Positions 34,987 to 43,929 of a stretch of 64,000 nt of DNA are shown here, one piece after another; position 1 is the stretch's first letter; each line of letters begins with the position of its first letter. Location: assembly GCA_965197555.1 (NCBI GenBank), contig OZ240213.1, positions 1,302,001-1,366,000 on the forward strand. The letters run 5' to 3'. The translations under genes were made by a program, and so were the position numbers. This DNA is from G965197555 sp965197555. Lineage in GTDB: Bacteria > Chloroflexota > Dehalococcoidia > Lucifugimonadales > UBA3495. The notes beneath the pieces are model-generated. The model did no database searches. It was not told where the DNA came from and saw nothing but the letters and a program-made list of their open reading frames with translations.

Positions 34987-35231
34987 ATATCCTCTCAAAC
35001 TCCGGATTTCAGCTTCCACACCGCCGGGACCAGCTATGAATGGTAGGTTGGGCCGGGTCTGTGTCCGTGTTGGAAGCGTGTTTATGACCCGGTCAAATTC
35101 TAGCACCAAACGGCAAGGTAAACATTAACTGGCCATCTAGCTGGTTGAATCGGCCGGGCCAAGAATATAATATGCGGCCTAGATGGTCTGTTACATGGAC
35201 CCAGAGTGTGAACAACGCGGAGGCGGAACAA

Positions 35232-35867
35232 ATGACTATTGTCAGTTTTACGGATGTGATTACCGAAGAAGCAGAGTTGCGGGAAATATTTGGCTGGCCA
35301 TCGGAGCGGGCGCTGAACAAGCAAATAGACCGGCTGGACAGTCACTGCCGAGCTATCATTGAGAAAAGTCCGTTTCTGCTTCTTGGGACCTCTGATACAA
35401 CCGGGCGCTGTGATGTGTCGCCGAAGGGAGACTATCCTGGATTCGTACGCGTACTGGATGACACGACGATAGCTATCCCCGACCTGCCGGGCAACAACCG
35501 GCTGGATACTTTAGCGAACATGCTCGATAACCCCCAAGTGGGCCTAATTTTCATGATACCTGGAATGAACGAAACCTTGAGAGTCAACGGCCAAGTCCGG
35601 CTGATCCGGGACGCCCAGTTGCTGGAAAGCATGGCATACCAGGGGAAATTGCCCAAGCTGGCAATCGTGGTGGATGTCCAGGAAGTGTTTACCCACTGCC
35701 CCAAGGCGTTCCTGCGCTCCAAGCTATGGTCTGAGGAGTACCGTATCGAACGGAACGAATTACCCTCCTTTGCGGAGATACTGCGGGACCACGTGGGTTT
35801 GGTTGAGTGCGATGTTGAAGAGTTACAGCAGGAGCTTGACCACAGAGCGGCGACGACTCTGCATTAG
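35232..35867 (+). CDS. Pyridoxamine 5'-phosphate oxidase family (FMN-binding) protein
   Basis: A 211-residue split-barrel flavoprotein of the PPOX superfamily (MSMEG_1061-like branch). Typical segments are SPFLLLGTSDTTGRCDVSPK, PGFVRVLDDTTIAIPD, GNNRLDTLANMLDNPQVGLI and ETLRVNGQVRL, followed by the CPKAFLRSKLW end motif. Members bind FMN, F420 or haem and reduce small molecules; this branch is not biochemically defined here. The ATG at 35232 has GGAGG about eight bases upstream. It is divergent from the D-aminoacylase gene, and the 245-bp gap between them presumably holds both promoters. Confidence 0.85.
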   Translation: MTIVSFTDVITEEAELREIFGWPSERALNKQIDRLDSHCRAIIEKSPFLLLGTSDTTGRCDVSPKGDYPGFVRVLDDTTIAIPDLPGNNRLDTLANMLDNPQVGLIFMIPGMNETLRVNGQVRLIRDAQLLESMAYQGKLPKLAIVVDVQEVFTHCPKAFLRSKLWSEEYRIERNELPSFAEILRDHVGLVECDVEELQQELDHRAATTLH

Positions 35868-36094
35868 ACCGTAAGGATCCCATCGACCAACCAACGCTTG
35901 AAGGCTTACAACCAGGTTGGGCCACTGTCTGCCTTGCTGGTCGGTTGATGTCCACCTAGGGAAGGATCCGGTCCTCGGCAACCCGAATCAGCGCCCTTGC
36001 TTGCCCTTTCCCTTGAGTTAGGCAGATGTAATGCGGACTCCGTACACCCCGGAATTCATGGCCGTCTCGAACCCATTGAATCTGGAACAAAGAA

Positions 36095-37087
36095 GTGGAA
36101 CATAGTAGCGACTTGACCGCCGAACTGGCCCACCGCTGGGCCGGCGGCATAGTTGGATATCCCGACCCGGCCATTGAGGTAATCGATCAACGCTTCAGCC
36201 GCTATCGCATCGGCAACGCCGCCATAGAGCGGCTTTACACCGGAGCGAGGTGGACCGAAGGCCCCGTGTGGTGTGGGGACGGCCGCTACCTGATTTTCAG
36301 TGATATCCCTAACAACCGCATGTTGCGCTATTGCGAAGTGACTGGCCAAGTCAGCGAGTTTCGGAACCCCTCCAATTACAGTAATGGCAACACCCGGGAC
36401 CGGCAGGGCCGGCTCGTTACCTGTGAGCACCTTACCCGGCGAGTGACCCGGACGGAGCATGACGGCCGCATCACGGTACTTATCGACCAATGCGACGGCA
36501 ACCCCTCGAATGCTCCCAACGACGTAGTCGTCCACTCCGATGGAGCCGTGTGGTTCACCGACCCCGGCTATGGCATCCTCGTCGACTACGAAGGGGGCCG
36601 GGCTGAGTCCAAATTGCCCAACCGTGTGTATCGGCTGGACCCCGTCACGGGGACCGCCGCGATAGTGGCCGACGATTTCGTTAGGCCCAACGGGTTGTGC
36701 TTCTCCCCGAATGAAGACCGGCTCTACGTATCCGACACAGCCATGTCCCACGACCCCGACGGGCCCGCCCATATCCGGGTCTTTGACGTGGCCGACGGCC
36801 AGCGTCTGAAGGGTGGGGACGTCTTTGTCGATATGGCGCCGGGCTTCGGCGACGGGATACGCACTGATCTAGATGGCAACCTATGGTCCAGCGCGGGCTG
36901 GGGCGGTTCTGACTACAACGGGGTGCATTGCTTCGCACCCGATGGCTCCCTCATCGGCCGCATTCACTTGCCTGAGCCCTGCTCCAACGTGTGCTTTGGG
37001 GGAGCGAAGAAGAACCGCCTCTTCATGACCGGGAGCCAGTCCCTCTATGCTGTTTACGTGGAAGCCCGCGGCGCTCAGTCCCCTTAG
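36095..37087 (+). CDS. SMP-30/gluconolactonase/LRE family protein
   Basis: A 330-residue six-bladed propeller lactonase. Metal-site residues are suggested by RWTEGPVWCGDGRYLIFSD (Glu), NGNTRDRQGRLVTCEH (Asn), NAPNDVVVHSDGAVWFTDP (Asn-Asp) and SDTAMSHDP with RTDLDGNLWSS (Asp), as in SMP-30. It opens lactone rings of sugar acids or similar molecules with a divalent cation. The GTG start at 36095 is weakly supported by an upstream AAAGAA. There is no signal peptide. It lies 227 bp after the PPOX gene and convergent with the threonine dehydrogenase gene. Confidence 0.9.
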   Translation: MEHSSDLTAELAHRWAGGIVGYPDPAIEVIDQRFSRYRIGNAAIERLYTGARWTEGPVWCGDGRYLIFSDIPNNRMLRYCEVTGQVSEFRNPSNYSNGNTRDRQGRLVTCEHLTRRVTRTEHDGRITVLIDQCDGNPSNAPNDVVVHSDGAVWFTDPGYGILVDYEGGRAESKLPNRVYRLDPVTGTAAIVADDFVRPNGLCFSPNEDRLYVSDTAMSHDPDGPAHIRVFDVADGQRLKGGDVFVDMAPGFGDGIRTDLDGNLWSSAGWGGSDYNGVHCFAPDGSLIGRIHLPEPCSNVCFGGAKKNRLFMTGSQSLYAVYVEARGAQSP

Positions 37088-37154
37088 ACGATTGCTTTCC
37101 CCCACCTGTCTAGATTGTGTTCCAGACGGAGAGCCCCGACTTCTGGTACTTGTT

Positions 37155-38117
37155 TCAGTAACTCAAACCAAGTTTATGGGAAAGGTTCTTTAGCATGTCG
37201 TCAACGGTAGCTTCCAAGTCGAACGCCGGTCGCCAACTCCATTCTCGACGCGCCGCTGTGTCGTCTAGGGAGTTGGGCCAGGAGTCGGCGATGGATTGGC
37301 GCAGCGGATCTATGTCATAGTCCATAGTAAAGTCGGGCACCTTGTTTTTGATGGCCTGGGCCAGCTCTTCCGGGGCGAAACTCATAGAGTTAACGTTGAA
37401 ATCAGCGTGGTGGTCTAGCTTTAAAATGTCCGCCTCGGCGACTTGGATCAGGGCGAGAATGGCATCGGGCATGTACATCATGGGCAGATAGGTGCCTGGC
37501 TTCAGGTAGCTAGTGTAGCGCCGATCCCTGATCGCGCCATAGAAAGCGGCGACGGCGTAATCGGTGGTCCCGGACGTTGGCTCGACTTTCCAGCTAATCA
37601 CGCCAGGCAGTCGCACTCCTCTCACGTCCAGTCCTAGTCTTCCGTAGTAGTAATTGCCCATAAGCTCCCCGAATACCTTGGAGATGCCATAGAGGGTATT
37701 CGCACGCTGAATCGTGTCGTTGGGAGTGTTGTCTTGAGGGGTGTCCAGTCCAAAGGCAGCGATGGAGCTTGGGATGATCACGCGCTCCAGGCCGCATTGA
37801 TAGGCGACCTCTAACACATGCCACAGGCCCCTGATGTTGATGTCAAATGAAAGGGTCCGGTTCTGTTCGGCCGTAACTGACAGTATTGAGCCCAAGTGGT
37901 AAAGGGTATCTGCTTCGAAGCTCCTGATGGCCCCCTCAAGGTCTGCCACGTTCGTGACGTCCACATGGGTGTGGGGGCCGGAATTTAGGATTTCCTCAGT
38001 CATCGGCCTAGTGTGCCCGGCTGCGATAACATTATCGGCTCCATATCTCTCTCGTAATGCGGGCACCAGTTCAGAGCCAATCTGGCCCGCCGCTCCCGTG
38101 ACCAAAATTCTCCTCAT
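37155..38117 (-). CDS. tdh: L-threonine 3-dehydrogenase, epimerase-type
   Basis: A 320-residue short-chain-type threonine dehydrogenase, unlike the zinc-dependent MDR form. Diagnostic stretches are VTGAAGQIGSELVPALRERY, LYHLGSILSVTAEQN, IIPSSIAAFGLDTPQ, TLYGISKVFGELM (YxxxK), RLPGVISWK, TSGTTDYAVAAFY and LPMMYMPDAI, then RQSIADSWPNSLDD. The reaction is L-threonine + NAD+ to 2-amino-3-oxobutyrate, which then yields glycine with a CoA ligase (kbl). No kbl gene is in the window. It fits the amino-acid-catabolic theme of neighbouring genes. A twelve-base poly-C tract lies about 80 bp upstream. Confidence 0.9.
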   Translation of the reverse strand: MRRILVTGAAGQIGSELVPALRERYGADNVIAAGHTRPMTEEILNSGPHTHVDVTNVADLEGAIRSFEADTLYHLGSILSVTAEQNRTLSFDINIRGLWHVLEVAYQCGLERVIIPSSIAAFGLDTPQDNTPNDTIQRANTLYGISKVFGELMGNYYYGRLGLDVRGVRLPGVISWKVEPTSGTTDYAVAAFYGAIRDRRYTSYLKPGTYLPMMYMPDAILALIQVAEADILKLDHHADFNVNSMSFAPEELAQAIKNKVPDFTMDYDIDPLRQSIADSWPNSLDDTAARREWSWRPAFDLEATVDDMLKNLSHKLGLSY

Positions 38118-38198
38118 TCTGGATTACTCCCCATGTCTTGCCTACGGTGTCGAATCCGAATTGAACCGCATCCGGATGCTCCCTGGACCGAGCCGCAG

Positions 38199-38210
38199 CC
38201 CCCCCCCCCC
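38199..38210. repeat. Poly-C tract upstream of tdh
   Basis: Twelve consecutive C residues lie 82 bp upstream of the tdh start. Such tracts are prone to slippage and to sequencing error; they could change promoter spacing. Confidence 0.8.
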
Positions 38211-38309
38211 GGCGTCACAGATAGGGCAACGAAGAACGACCGAATGTCAGCCCAACTCCTCCGGCGGTGGTTGCTGAGTATTTGGGGTCGAGAGTGACAT
38301 GAATGTAAA

Positions 38310-38336
38310 CAGGCCTGGAGAGGTTTCCCAGGCCTG
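38310..38336 (-). terminator. Hairpin terminator downstream of the second amidase
   Basis: CAGGCCTGG (38310-38318) and CCAGGCCTG (38328-38336) form a perfect nine-base stem with a nine-base loop. On the minus strand it is followed by TTTACATT. It lies 63 bp after the amidase stop and before tdh. Confidence 0.6.
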
Positions 38337-38398
38337 ACGGTTTGTCCTGGCTTTAGAGTCTGGGAAGACCCCGCCCCCAGCGCTGGGTGAGGCTCCAG

Positions 38399-39802
38399 TC
38401 AAGCGTTGGGCGGCCTCAGGTTATGCCAGGGTGTGTTTTGCTCGTAGGCATGGCCCACCTTTAACACCGTCTCTTCGGCAAAGGGGCGGCCCCCGATCTG
38501 GAGTCCGATGGGAAGCCCTTGGGAGTTAAACCCACAGTTGATGGATAGGGCGGGGGCGTTGGCCAGATTGAAGGGCCTGGTCATGACCGGAGGCATGGAG
38601 GCAGCCATTTCCTTGGAGGTAATCATTGGGTCTTCCTCCAACCTGGGGGCACAGGTCTTGGAGGTAGGTAGAATCAAGACGTCGTAGATCTCCATGGCCT
38701 CTTGGATCTGTCGGCGCACCAACTCTCGCAGCTTTTGGGCTTTGTAATATGCCTGGGCAGGCATGATGCTGCCGGTAAGCAGACTTATCTGATTGGTGTG
38801 CCCGAACTCATGGAGCCGGTCCCTTATCCAGTCGCGGTGGGTCATCGCCGACTCTACGTTGATCAGCGTCCCGGTGATGGTCCCACTGTGAATAGTGAGA
38901 GGAAGCGACACTTCTTCTACCGTCGCGCCCAGCTCCCCCAACATCGATCCGGCCTTGATGATGGCGTCACGCACCTCGGGGTCCACAATCTCGCTGTGAA
39001 TCAACTCCGTGATTGCCCCTACTCGGATACCTTGTATATCCCCATCCAAGGCTCGCCGGTAGTCGGGCACAGGGACATCCCGGCTGTAAGGGTCTTTAGG
39101 GTCGTAGCCGGCTATGGCGCCCAGAGTGATGGCGGCGTCTTCCACCGTGCGGGATATTGGGCCGACTTGGTCCATGGACCAAGAGCCGGGCATGACCCCG
39201 TAACGGCTGACTCGGCCCCAGCTTGGCCTTAGGCCGGCCAGGCCGCACCAAGCGGCCGGCCGACGAATTGAGCCGCCAGTGTCCTCTCCCAATGACGTGG
39301 CGCATAAGAAGGCCGCGGTGGCGGACCCGGAGCCCCCACTGGACCCGCCGGTGAAAGTGTCCAGGTCCCAGGGGTTGCGGTTGGGGTTGTAGCGTTGCGA
39401 TCCACCAATGGCGAACTCGGTGAGGTTGGTCTTGCCGAGTAGAATGGCTCCAGCGTTCTTAAGATTGGCTACTGCGGTGGCGTCCTCCTCGGGGAAGAAG
39501 TCCGCCATTAGCCTTGAGCCGATGGTGGTGCGGATGCCCTTGGTCCACAACTGGTCCTTTACTGCCACGGGAATACCATGCATCGGCCCGAGGTAGTTTC
39601 CCTCAGTGATAGCCTTCTCCGCGTCCCTGGCGGCTTGCAGTGCTTCTTGGCGGCATACGGTCAAGTACGAGTTGAACTTGAAATTCAGGGCATCAATACG
39701 CTCCAGGTACGATTCGGTCACCTCCACCGGTGAGACCTCTCTTTGGCGTATCAGCTCTGAAAGCTCTGCGGTGGAGAGGAAGGGTATATCCGTCTTTTCC
39801 AC
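38399..39802 (-). CDS. Amidase signature family hydrolase (second copy)
   Basis: A 467-residue amidase-signature enzyme. The triad Lys is in GIPVAVKDQLWTKG (near 83), the cis-Ser in GGSSGGSGSA and the nucleophile Ser in LGEDTGGSIRRPAAWCG. It is closer to GatA in the glycine-rich core than the copy at 7637, but there is no gatB or gatC nearby, and the C-terminal PFAEETVLKVGHAYEQ is shared by free-standing amidases. The GTG at 39802 has AAAGGAG six bases upstream. A hairpin terminator follows the stop. It likely releases ammonia from small amides. Confidence 0.9.
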   Translation of the reverse strand: MEKTDIPFLSTAELSELIRQREVSPVEVTESYLERIDALNFKFNSYLTVCRQEALQAARDAEKAITEGNYLGPMHGIPVAVKDQLWTKGIRTTIGSRLMADFFPEEDATAVANLKNAGAILLGKTNLTEFAIGGSQRYNPNRNPWDLDTFTGGSSGGSGSATAAFLCATSLGEDTGGSIRRPAAWCGLAGLRPSWGRVSRYGVMPGSWSMDQVGPISRTVEDAAITLGAIAGYDPKDPYSRDVPVPDYRRALDGDIQGIRVGAITELIHSEIVDPEVRDAIIKAGSMLGELGATVEEVSLPLTIHSGTITGTLINVESAMTHRDWIRDRLHEFGHTNQISLLTGSIMPAQAYYKAQKLRELVRRQIQEAMEIYDVLILPTSKTCAPRLEEDPMITSKEMAASMPPVMTRPFNLANAPALSINCGFNSQGLPIGLQIGGRPFAEETVLKVGHAYEQNTPWHNLRPPNA

Positions 39803-40042
39803 TTAAACTCCTTTCTCCCCTGGTTGACACCGGGGCCCGATGTTGACGTTGGAAGTCCCTTGGTCCAGATGAAAGCCGCCAGACCGTTGGGAATTAAAGA
39901 CCGCGATGGTGGATGGACCGGCTGGCGGTGCCACCAGTCCCCAGCCGGTCACCTTGAGTTGCCTGTTGGAGCTCTCGGCTCCTCGGCCTTGGCCGGCCCT
40001 AGCCCAACGCAGCGGATATGGGAGGACTGCTGCGCGAGGGGG

Positions 40043-41098
40043 TTATTCTCCCAGATTGGTAATCAACACCCACATGGGCCTGTTGCCCACGGAATAAGTT
40101 TCCAAAGGAGTAAGTTCGCCTGTATCGCCGTTGATTCGGTAGGAGGCGAGGCGGCCCGACTCAGAGCCCGCAGCGAAGAGGAATTTGCCCTCTGGGTCTA
40201 TGCTGAAGGCGCTGGGTACTACTTCAGTTGACACCCGGTCGACGGCCGTCAACCGCCCGGTGTCGTCGACCGAGAAAGCCGCGATGCTGTTGTGGCCTCT
40301 GTTGGGGATGTACAGGAATTTCCCGGATGAGGAAATTTGAATCTGCGAAGTGGTGTTCCTTCCGGTGAAACCCTCGGGCAGGGTCGTTATGGTTTGGAAG
40401 GCAGACAGGGTTCCCGCTGAAGCGTCCAGACGATAACCGGTTACACTGCAACCTTGCTCGTCGGAAAAGTAGAGGACGTCTAGACTCGGATGGAAGCAAA
40501 AGTGTCTTGGACCAAGGCGCGCTTCGGAATCGAGCTGCAGAGTAGCGTTGTGGGTCAGATGGCCGGTGTTCTCGTCAAACCGGAACTGATAAATCGCATT
40601 CGGCCCATATTCTTCCTTAACAGGCTCCATCACGTTGTCTCTCAAGCGGGCGATGTGAGGAACGAAGGCAAACCTGTTGGATCGGTCGGTCTGAATGGCG
40701 TGGGCGCCTACGTCGGTTGCCAGCCATTCTATAGGCGGGCCTCCCGCTGCTCCGTCATCCCCTATGGGATGTACCGCTGCATGCCCGACTTGATAGTAGG
40801 AGGACAGTAGATAACGGCCCCTGCGGTCGGTGGCCAGGAAACCGGCGGCCCCTTCAGGAGCTACGCTCCCGATCTGGGTTAGTCCTCCAGTGTTATGGTC
40901 GATGCGCCAACTGGATATCTCCGGAACGTCACGATGTCCGACGTAAAGCACATTTTTGTCCGGGCTTAGCGTCAAAGCGGACGGCCCACCCGGCACCGGC
41001 ACCTCGGACTTAGGGGTAAGGGCTCCGGTCTCGGAATCCATGGTCAATATTGATATCTTGGCGTCGTCAACCAGGGCAAGGTACATGTAGTTTGGCAT
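40043..41098 (-). CDS. Lactonase family protein (6-phosphogluconolactonase-like seven-bladed propeller)
   Basis: A 351-residue protein of the YbhE/Pgl-type beta-propeller lactonase family. Blades recur as PSALTLSPDKNVLYVGHRD, RHFCFHPSLDVLYFSDE, SQIQISSSGKFLYIPNRGHN and SAFSIDPEGKFLFAAGSESG, each with the DxxT/DTGxL linker typical of this family (DSETGAL, DDTGRLT, DTGELT). A cytosolic role in lactone hydrolysis is the family assignment; the substrate may differ from 6-phosphogluconolactone. AAGGAGG precedes the ATG. It lies 240 bp downstream of nothing obvious and upstream of the amidase gene on the same strand. Confidence 0.88.
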   Translation of the reverse strand: MPNYMYLALVDDAKISILTMDSETGALTPKSEVPVPGGPSALTLSPDKNVLYVGHRDVPEISSWRIDHNTGGLTQIGSVAPEGAAGFLATDRRGRYLLSSYYQVGHAAVHPIGDDGAAGGPPIEWLATDVGAHAIQTDRSNRFAFVPHIARLRDNVMEPVKEEYGPNAIYQFRFDENTGHLTHNATLQLDSEARLGPRHFCFHPSLDVLYFSDEQGCSVTGYRLDASAGTLSAFQTITTLPEGFTGRNTTSQIQISSSGKFLYIPNRGHNSIAAFSVDDTGRLTAVDRVSTEVVPSAFSIDPEGKFLFAAGSESGRLASYRINGDTGELTPLETYSVGNRPMWVLITNLGE

Positions 41099-41618
41099 CT
41101 TTGACCTCCTTCTACTTTATCGGCGGGTTTGCCCTCACGAGCGAGTCGATAGTCCGATCTCACCGGGAAGAGCCTCCGGACCCAAGCGCCGTAAGTACCA
41201 CGATATTACACCGTCTGGGCCGTGGGCGGGTAGTATTCCCGATATGGGGCACACTAACGCGGGCTTTGGTAATACCGAAGAGATGCTGATGTGTTACTGC
41301 TAAGCGTGGCAGGACGAGGGTGGGAGCAGGTCTGCTTCAAGCGCGGGCTTTGGTGAAGACGGAACACCATTGGTGTTCCCGGCCCGAATGTTACGGAACG
41401 GATCGCCAATTACGGGGAAGAGGACGTCTGTCTCTGGAAATTAGGATGGGCCTGGCGGACCCGTTGTACCCATTTGAGCCAGTCCAAGAGTAGTTGCCCC
41501 TCCGACCTTGCCGCCCATCGCAATTACGAGTGGCTAAATGCACGGCGCCGGAATCTTGAACGGGCCACGAACCACAGAGAACCGCCAGGTGGAACTGCTT
41601 AATCGCCGTAGAGTTTGA
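41099..41618. other. 520-bp stretch without a recognisable gene
   Basis: No supported coding frame, RNA gene or strong repeat is seen. GCGGGCTTTGGT occurs twice (~41260 and ~41343), a short internal duplication. The promoter for the lactonase gene is presumably at the left end. Confidence 0.5.
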
Positions 41619-42656
41619 CTACAGGAGACCGCCCTGAAATACTGCACCCTGCTTACGGAACACCTGAAGGCGGTGGCGGGCGCACTCTACCACATAGACC
41701 CGGTTGTCATCGTCCACTTCTACTGCGATTGGGCCCTGGAACACCCCCTCACGTTCCCGTAGACCCTGGGCTATGTCCCTGCCCTTCGACGCCAGCGGGT
41801 CCAACTCCACACGTTCCATGCCCCACTGGGACAAGGTTGCTTCGCCAGCCAGCTTGGTGATAAAGCTGCCGTCGGCGCCGAACACCTGAAGTCGGTCGTT
41901 CTTGAAGTCGGTTACGTATATAGTGCCTTCTTTGTCCACAGCGATTCCGGTCGGGCGGTTGAACTCCCCGTCACCCTGTCCGGACGAGCCAAACTTCATC
42001 AGAAACTGACCGTCAGGGGTGAACTTTTGGATGCGGTCGTTGCGCCAGTCGGCCACATACACATCCCCGTTATGGTCAATTTCAATGCCCCAGGGGAAGT
42101 TGAGTTCGCCGTCGCCGCTGCCGCGCGACCCCCACTTGGACAGGAACTTGCCCTCCTTGGTGAATACCTGCACCCTGTGGTTCCAGCTATCCACCAGGTA
42201 GAGGTTGTCATTGGCATCGAAGGCCATCCCGGAGGGGCGGTTGAGATCGCCGTCCCCATCACCGGGTGTCCCCCATTTGCCGATCCAGTCCCCGTTCTTG
42301 GTAAAAATCGAGATGCGGTTGAGCCACTCGTCAGCAACATAAACGTTGCTTTCGGAGTCCAAGGCTACGGATGTGGGCCACATAAAGCTGCCATCGGGAC
42401 TGGACTCCCTCGTGGCATCTTCAGGAGGGACCTTTTGGCCGAAGTCCCTTATCAATTCTTCGTCCACTGTGAGAACCGTGACCCGTTTGCAGGGGAAAAA
42501 CGCCGGGGTTTCCGTACCTCGGCTTAGCACGTACAACAGGTTGTCTTGGTCCCGGGCGATGGCGACCGGATGGAAAAATCCGTTGCCACTGCGGACTTCT
42601 TGCCGCCCCATGGTGTGGCTATATTGAAATGTTAATGGCGCTAACTCAGTAACCAT
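41619..42656 (-). CDS. NHL-repeat beta-propeller protein
   Basis: A 345-residue protein with at least five clear NHL blades: TSVALDSESNVYVADEWLN, SGMAFDANDNLYLVDSWNH, WGIEIDHNGDVYVADWRND, TGIAVDKEGTIYVTDFKND and IAVEVDDDNRVYVVECARH. Inter-blade loops read KWGTPGDGDGDLNRP and KWGSRGSGDGELNFP. This near-perfect periodicity indicates one six-bladed propeller used as a binding scaffold; no catalytic residues are evident. TGAGGA lies just upstream of the ATG. It is the last gene of a minus-strand run after DUF1800 and DUF1501, 63 bp from the latter. There is no signal peptide. Confidence 0.9.
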   Translation of the reverse strand: MVTELAPLTFQYSHTMGRQEVRSGNGFFHPVAIARDQDNLLYVLSRGTETPAFFPCKRVTVLTVDEELIRDFGQKVPPEDATRESSPDGSFMWPTSVALDSESNVYVADEWLNRISIFTKNGDWIGKWGTPGDGDGDLNRPSGMAFDANDNLYLVDSWNHRVQVFTKEGKFLSKWGSRGSGDGELNFPWGIEIDHNGDVYVADWRNDRIQKFTPDGQFLMKFGSSGQGDGEFNRPTGIAVDKEGTIYVTDFKNDRLQVFGADGSFITKLAGEATLSQWGMERVELDPLASKGRDIAQGLREREGVFQGPIAVEVDDDNRVYVVECARHRLQVFRKQGAVFQGGLL

Positions 42657-42719
42657 TATTCCTCACTAAGGCGTCCTGCTCATTGGTGACCGAACGCGGA
42701 GAGCGGTAGACCGGCGTCG

Positions 42720-43856
42720 TCACTTGATGAAGTCGAACTGCTCGAATGACCCCCCAAGAATCGGCTGGGAGTCCAATCCCATCCATTGCTCCAGCAGCGT
42801 GGCGTAAGTGCGTCGGAAGTCGTTATTCCACTTTAGGTCGCCTTCGTCCAGTTTGTTCGGCTCCAGCGAGGGGTAATCCCCATATAGGCCACCCTTAACT
42901 GCATCACCGATCACGAAGGCTACGCTACCCGAGCCGTGGTCCGTCCCTGAACCATTCTCCTGTACCCGTCGCCCGAACTCGGTGAACATTAGTATTACCA
43001 CTTCCTCGTTGGCGTGATGCTCCTTGAGGTCTTCGTAGAAGTCACTGGCGGCATTGCACACTTCTCCCCACAGTTTGGGGAAGGCGGTGTTCTGATTGGC
43101 GTGGGTATCGAACGCGCCAGGGTTTAGACTGGTGTAAAGCACCCTTGTTCCAAACTCCGCCAAATGGACCTGGGCGATGTTTTTCACCCATTGAGCAAGG
43201 GGGTCTCCGTTATATTCTACGGAGGAGGAGTACCGTTGGGGGGCCGAATTGAGAATGTCGGCTCCTTTCAAAGCATCCAGCCCGGTCTGTGACAAATAAT
43301 CGTTGGCCGGCCCGCTGCCGATCAATGGGGAGTACATTCTGGCGAAAATGTCCAGTGCTTCGGTCCTCTGGTCTTCGCCGTCGATTCCGGTCAATACGCC
43401 GTAGGTTGCCAGGTTTCCTACCGAGGCTACCGAAACCCCAGGGGCAGCGAGGGCTCTGGGTAGACCACGGCCGAAATTCACCGCGGTGAGCACGTTCTCT
43501 TTGTTGGGGTCCAAGTCCCGGATAGCCTTACCCAGCCACCCATCGGTGACCATTTTCTCGGGTTCGGCTGTATGCCAGATATCCATCGAGCGGAAGTGGG
43601 AGCGGATGGGATTGGGGTAACCGATGCCTTGAATAACAGCAACTTTCCCCTGGTCGTATAGATCCTTCACCGGGGCCATAGCTGGGTGAAAGCCGACTTT
43701 GTCATCGATGTGTAGGACCTGCTCCGGCTCCACCCCCAGCACCGGCCGGTAGTCCATGTACAAAGGGTCGTTGTAAGGAATGATGGTGTTCAGGGCATCG
43801 TAGGCACCGGACATTTGCAGGACTACCAGCACCGGGTCTTTCTTATTGGATGTCAT
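42720..43856 (-). CDS. DUF1501 domain protein
   Basis: A 378-residue DUF1501 protein, a family with an alkaline-phosphatase/sulfatase-like fold. Recognisable segments are VLVVLQMSGAYDALNTIIPY, HPAMAPVKDLYDQGKVAVIQ, GYPNPIRSHFRSMDIWHTAE, NPGAFDTHANQ and ILMFTEFGRRVQENGSGTDH. The His/Asp pattern of the last two is the family's likely metal site. Most DUF1501 proteins carry a Tat signal; this one starts directly with the first strand after a short polar tail. AGGAGG precedes the ATG. It follows DUF1800 by 73 bp, the usual pairing. Confidence 0.92.
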   Translation of the reverse strand: MTSNKKDPVLVVLQMSGAYDALNTIIPYNDPLYMDYRPVLGVEPEQVLHIDDKVGFHPAMAPVKDLYDQGKVAVIQGIGYPNPIRSHFRSMDIWHTAEPEKMVTDGWLGKAIRDLDPNKENVLTAVNFGRGLPRALAAPGVSVASVGNLATYGVLTGIDGEDQRTEALDIFARMYSPLIGSGPANDYLSQTGLDALKGADILNSAPQRYSSSVEYNGDPLAQWVKNIAQVHLAEFGTRVLYTSLNPGAFDTHANQNTAFPKLWGEVCNAASDFYEDLKEHHANEEVVILMFTEFGRRVQENGSGTDHGSGSVAFVIGDAVKGGLYGDYPSLEPNKLDEGDLKWNNDFRRTYATLLEQWMGLDSQPILGGSFEQFDFIK

Positions 43857-43929
43857 GTGTTCCTCCTTACCTGATTGGGAGCGGTTTCTCCAAGTCGTTT
43901 GACGACTGTGTCGCGTCTAAGGAGCCTGG

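Noticed and set aside
35881..35950. Inverted repeat ATCGACCAACCA / TGGTCGGTTGAT as a terminator of the PPOX gene
   Set aside because: Arms are imperfect, the loop is long and no T-run follows.
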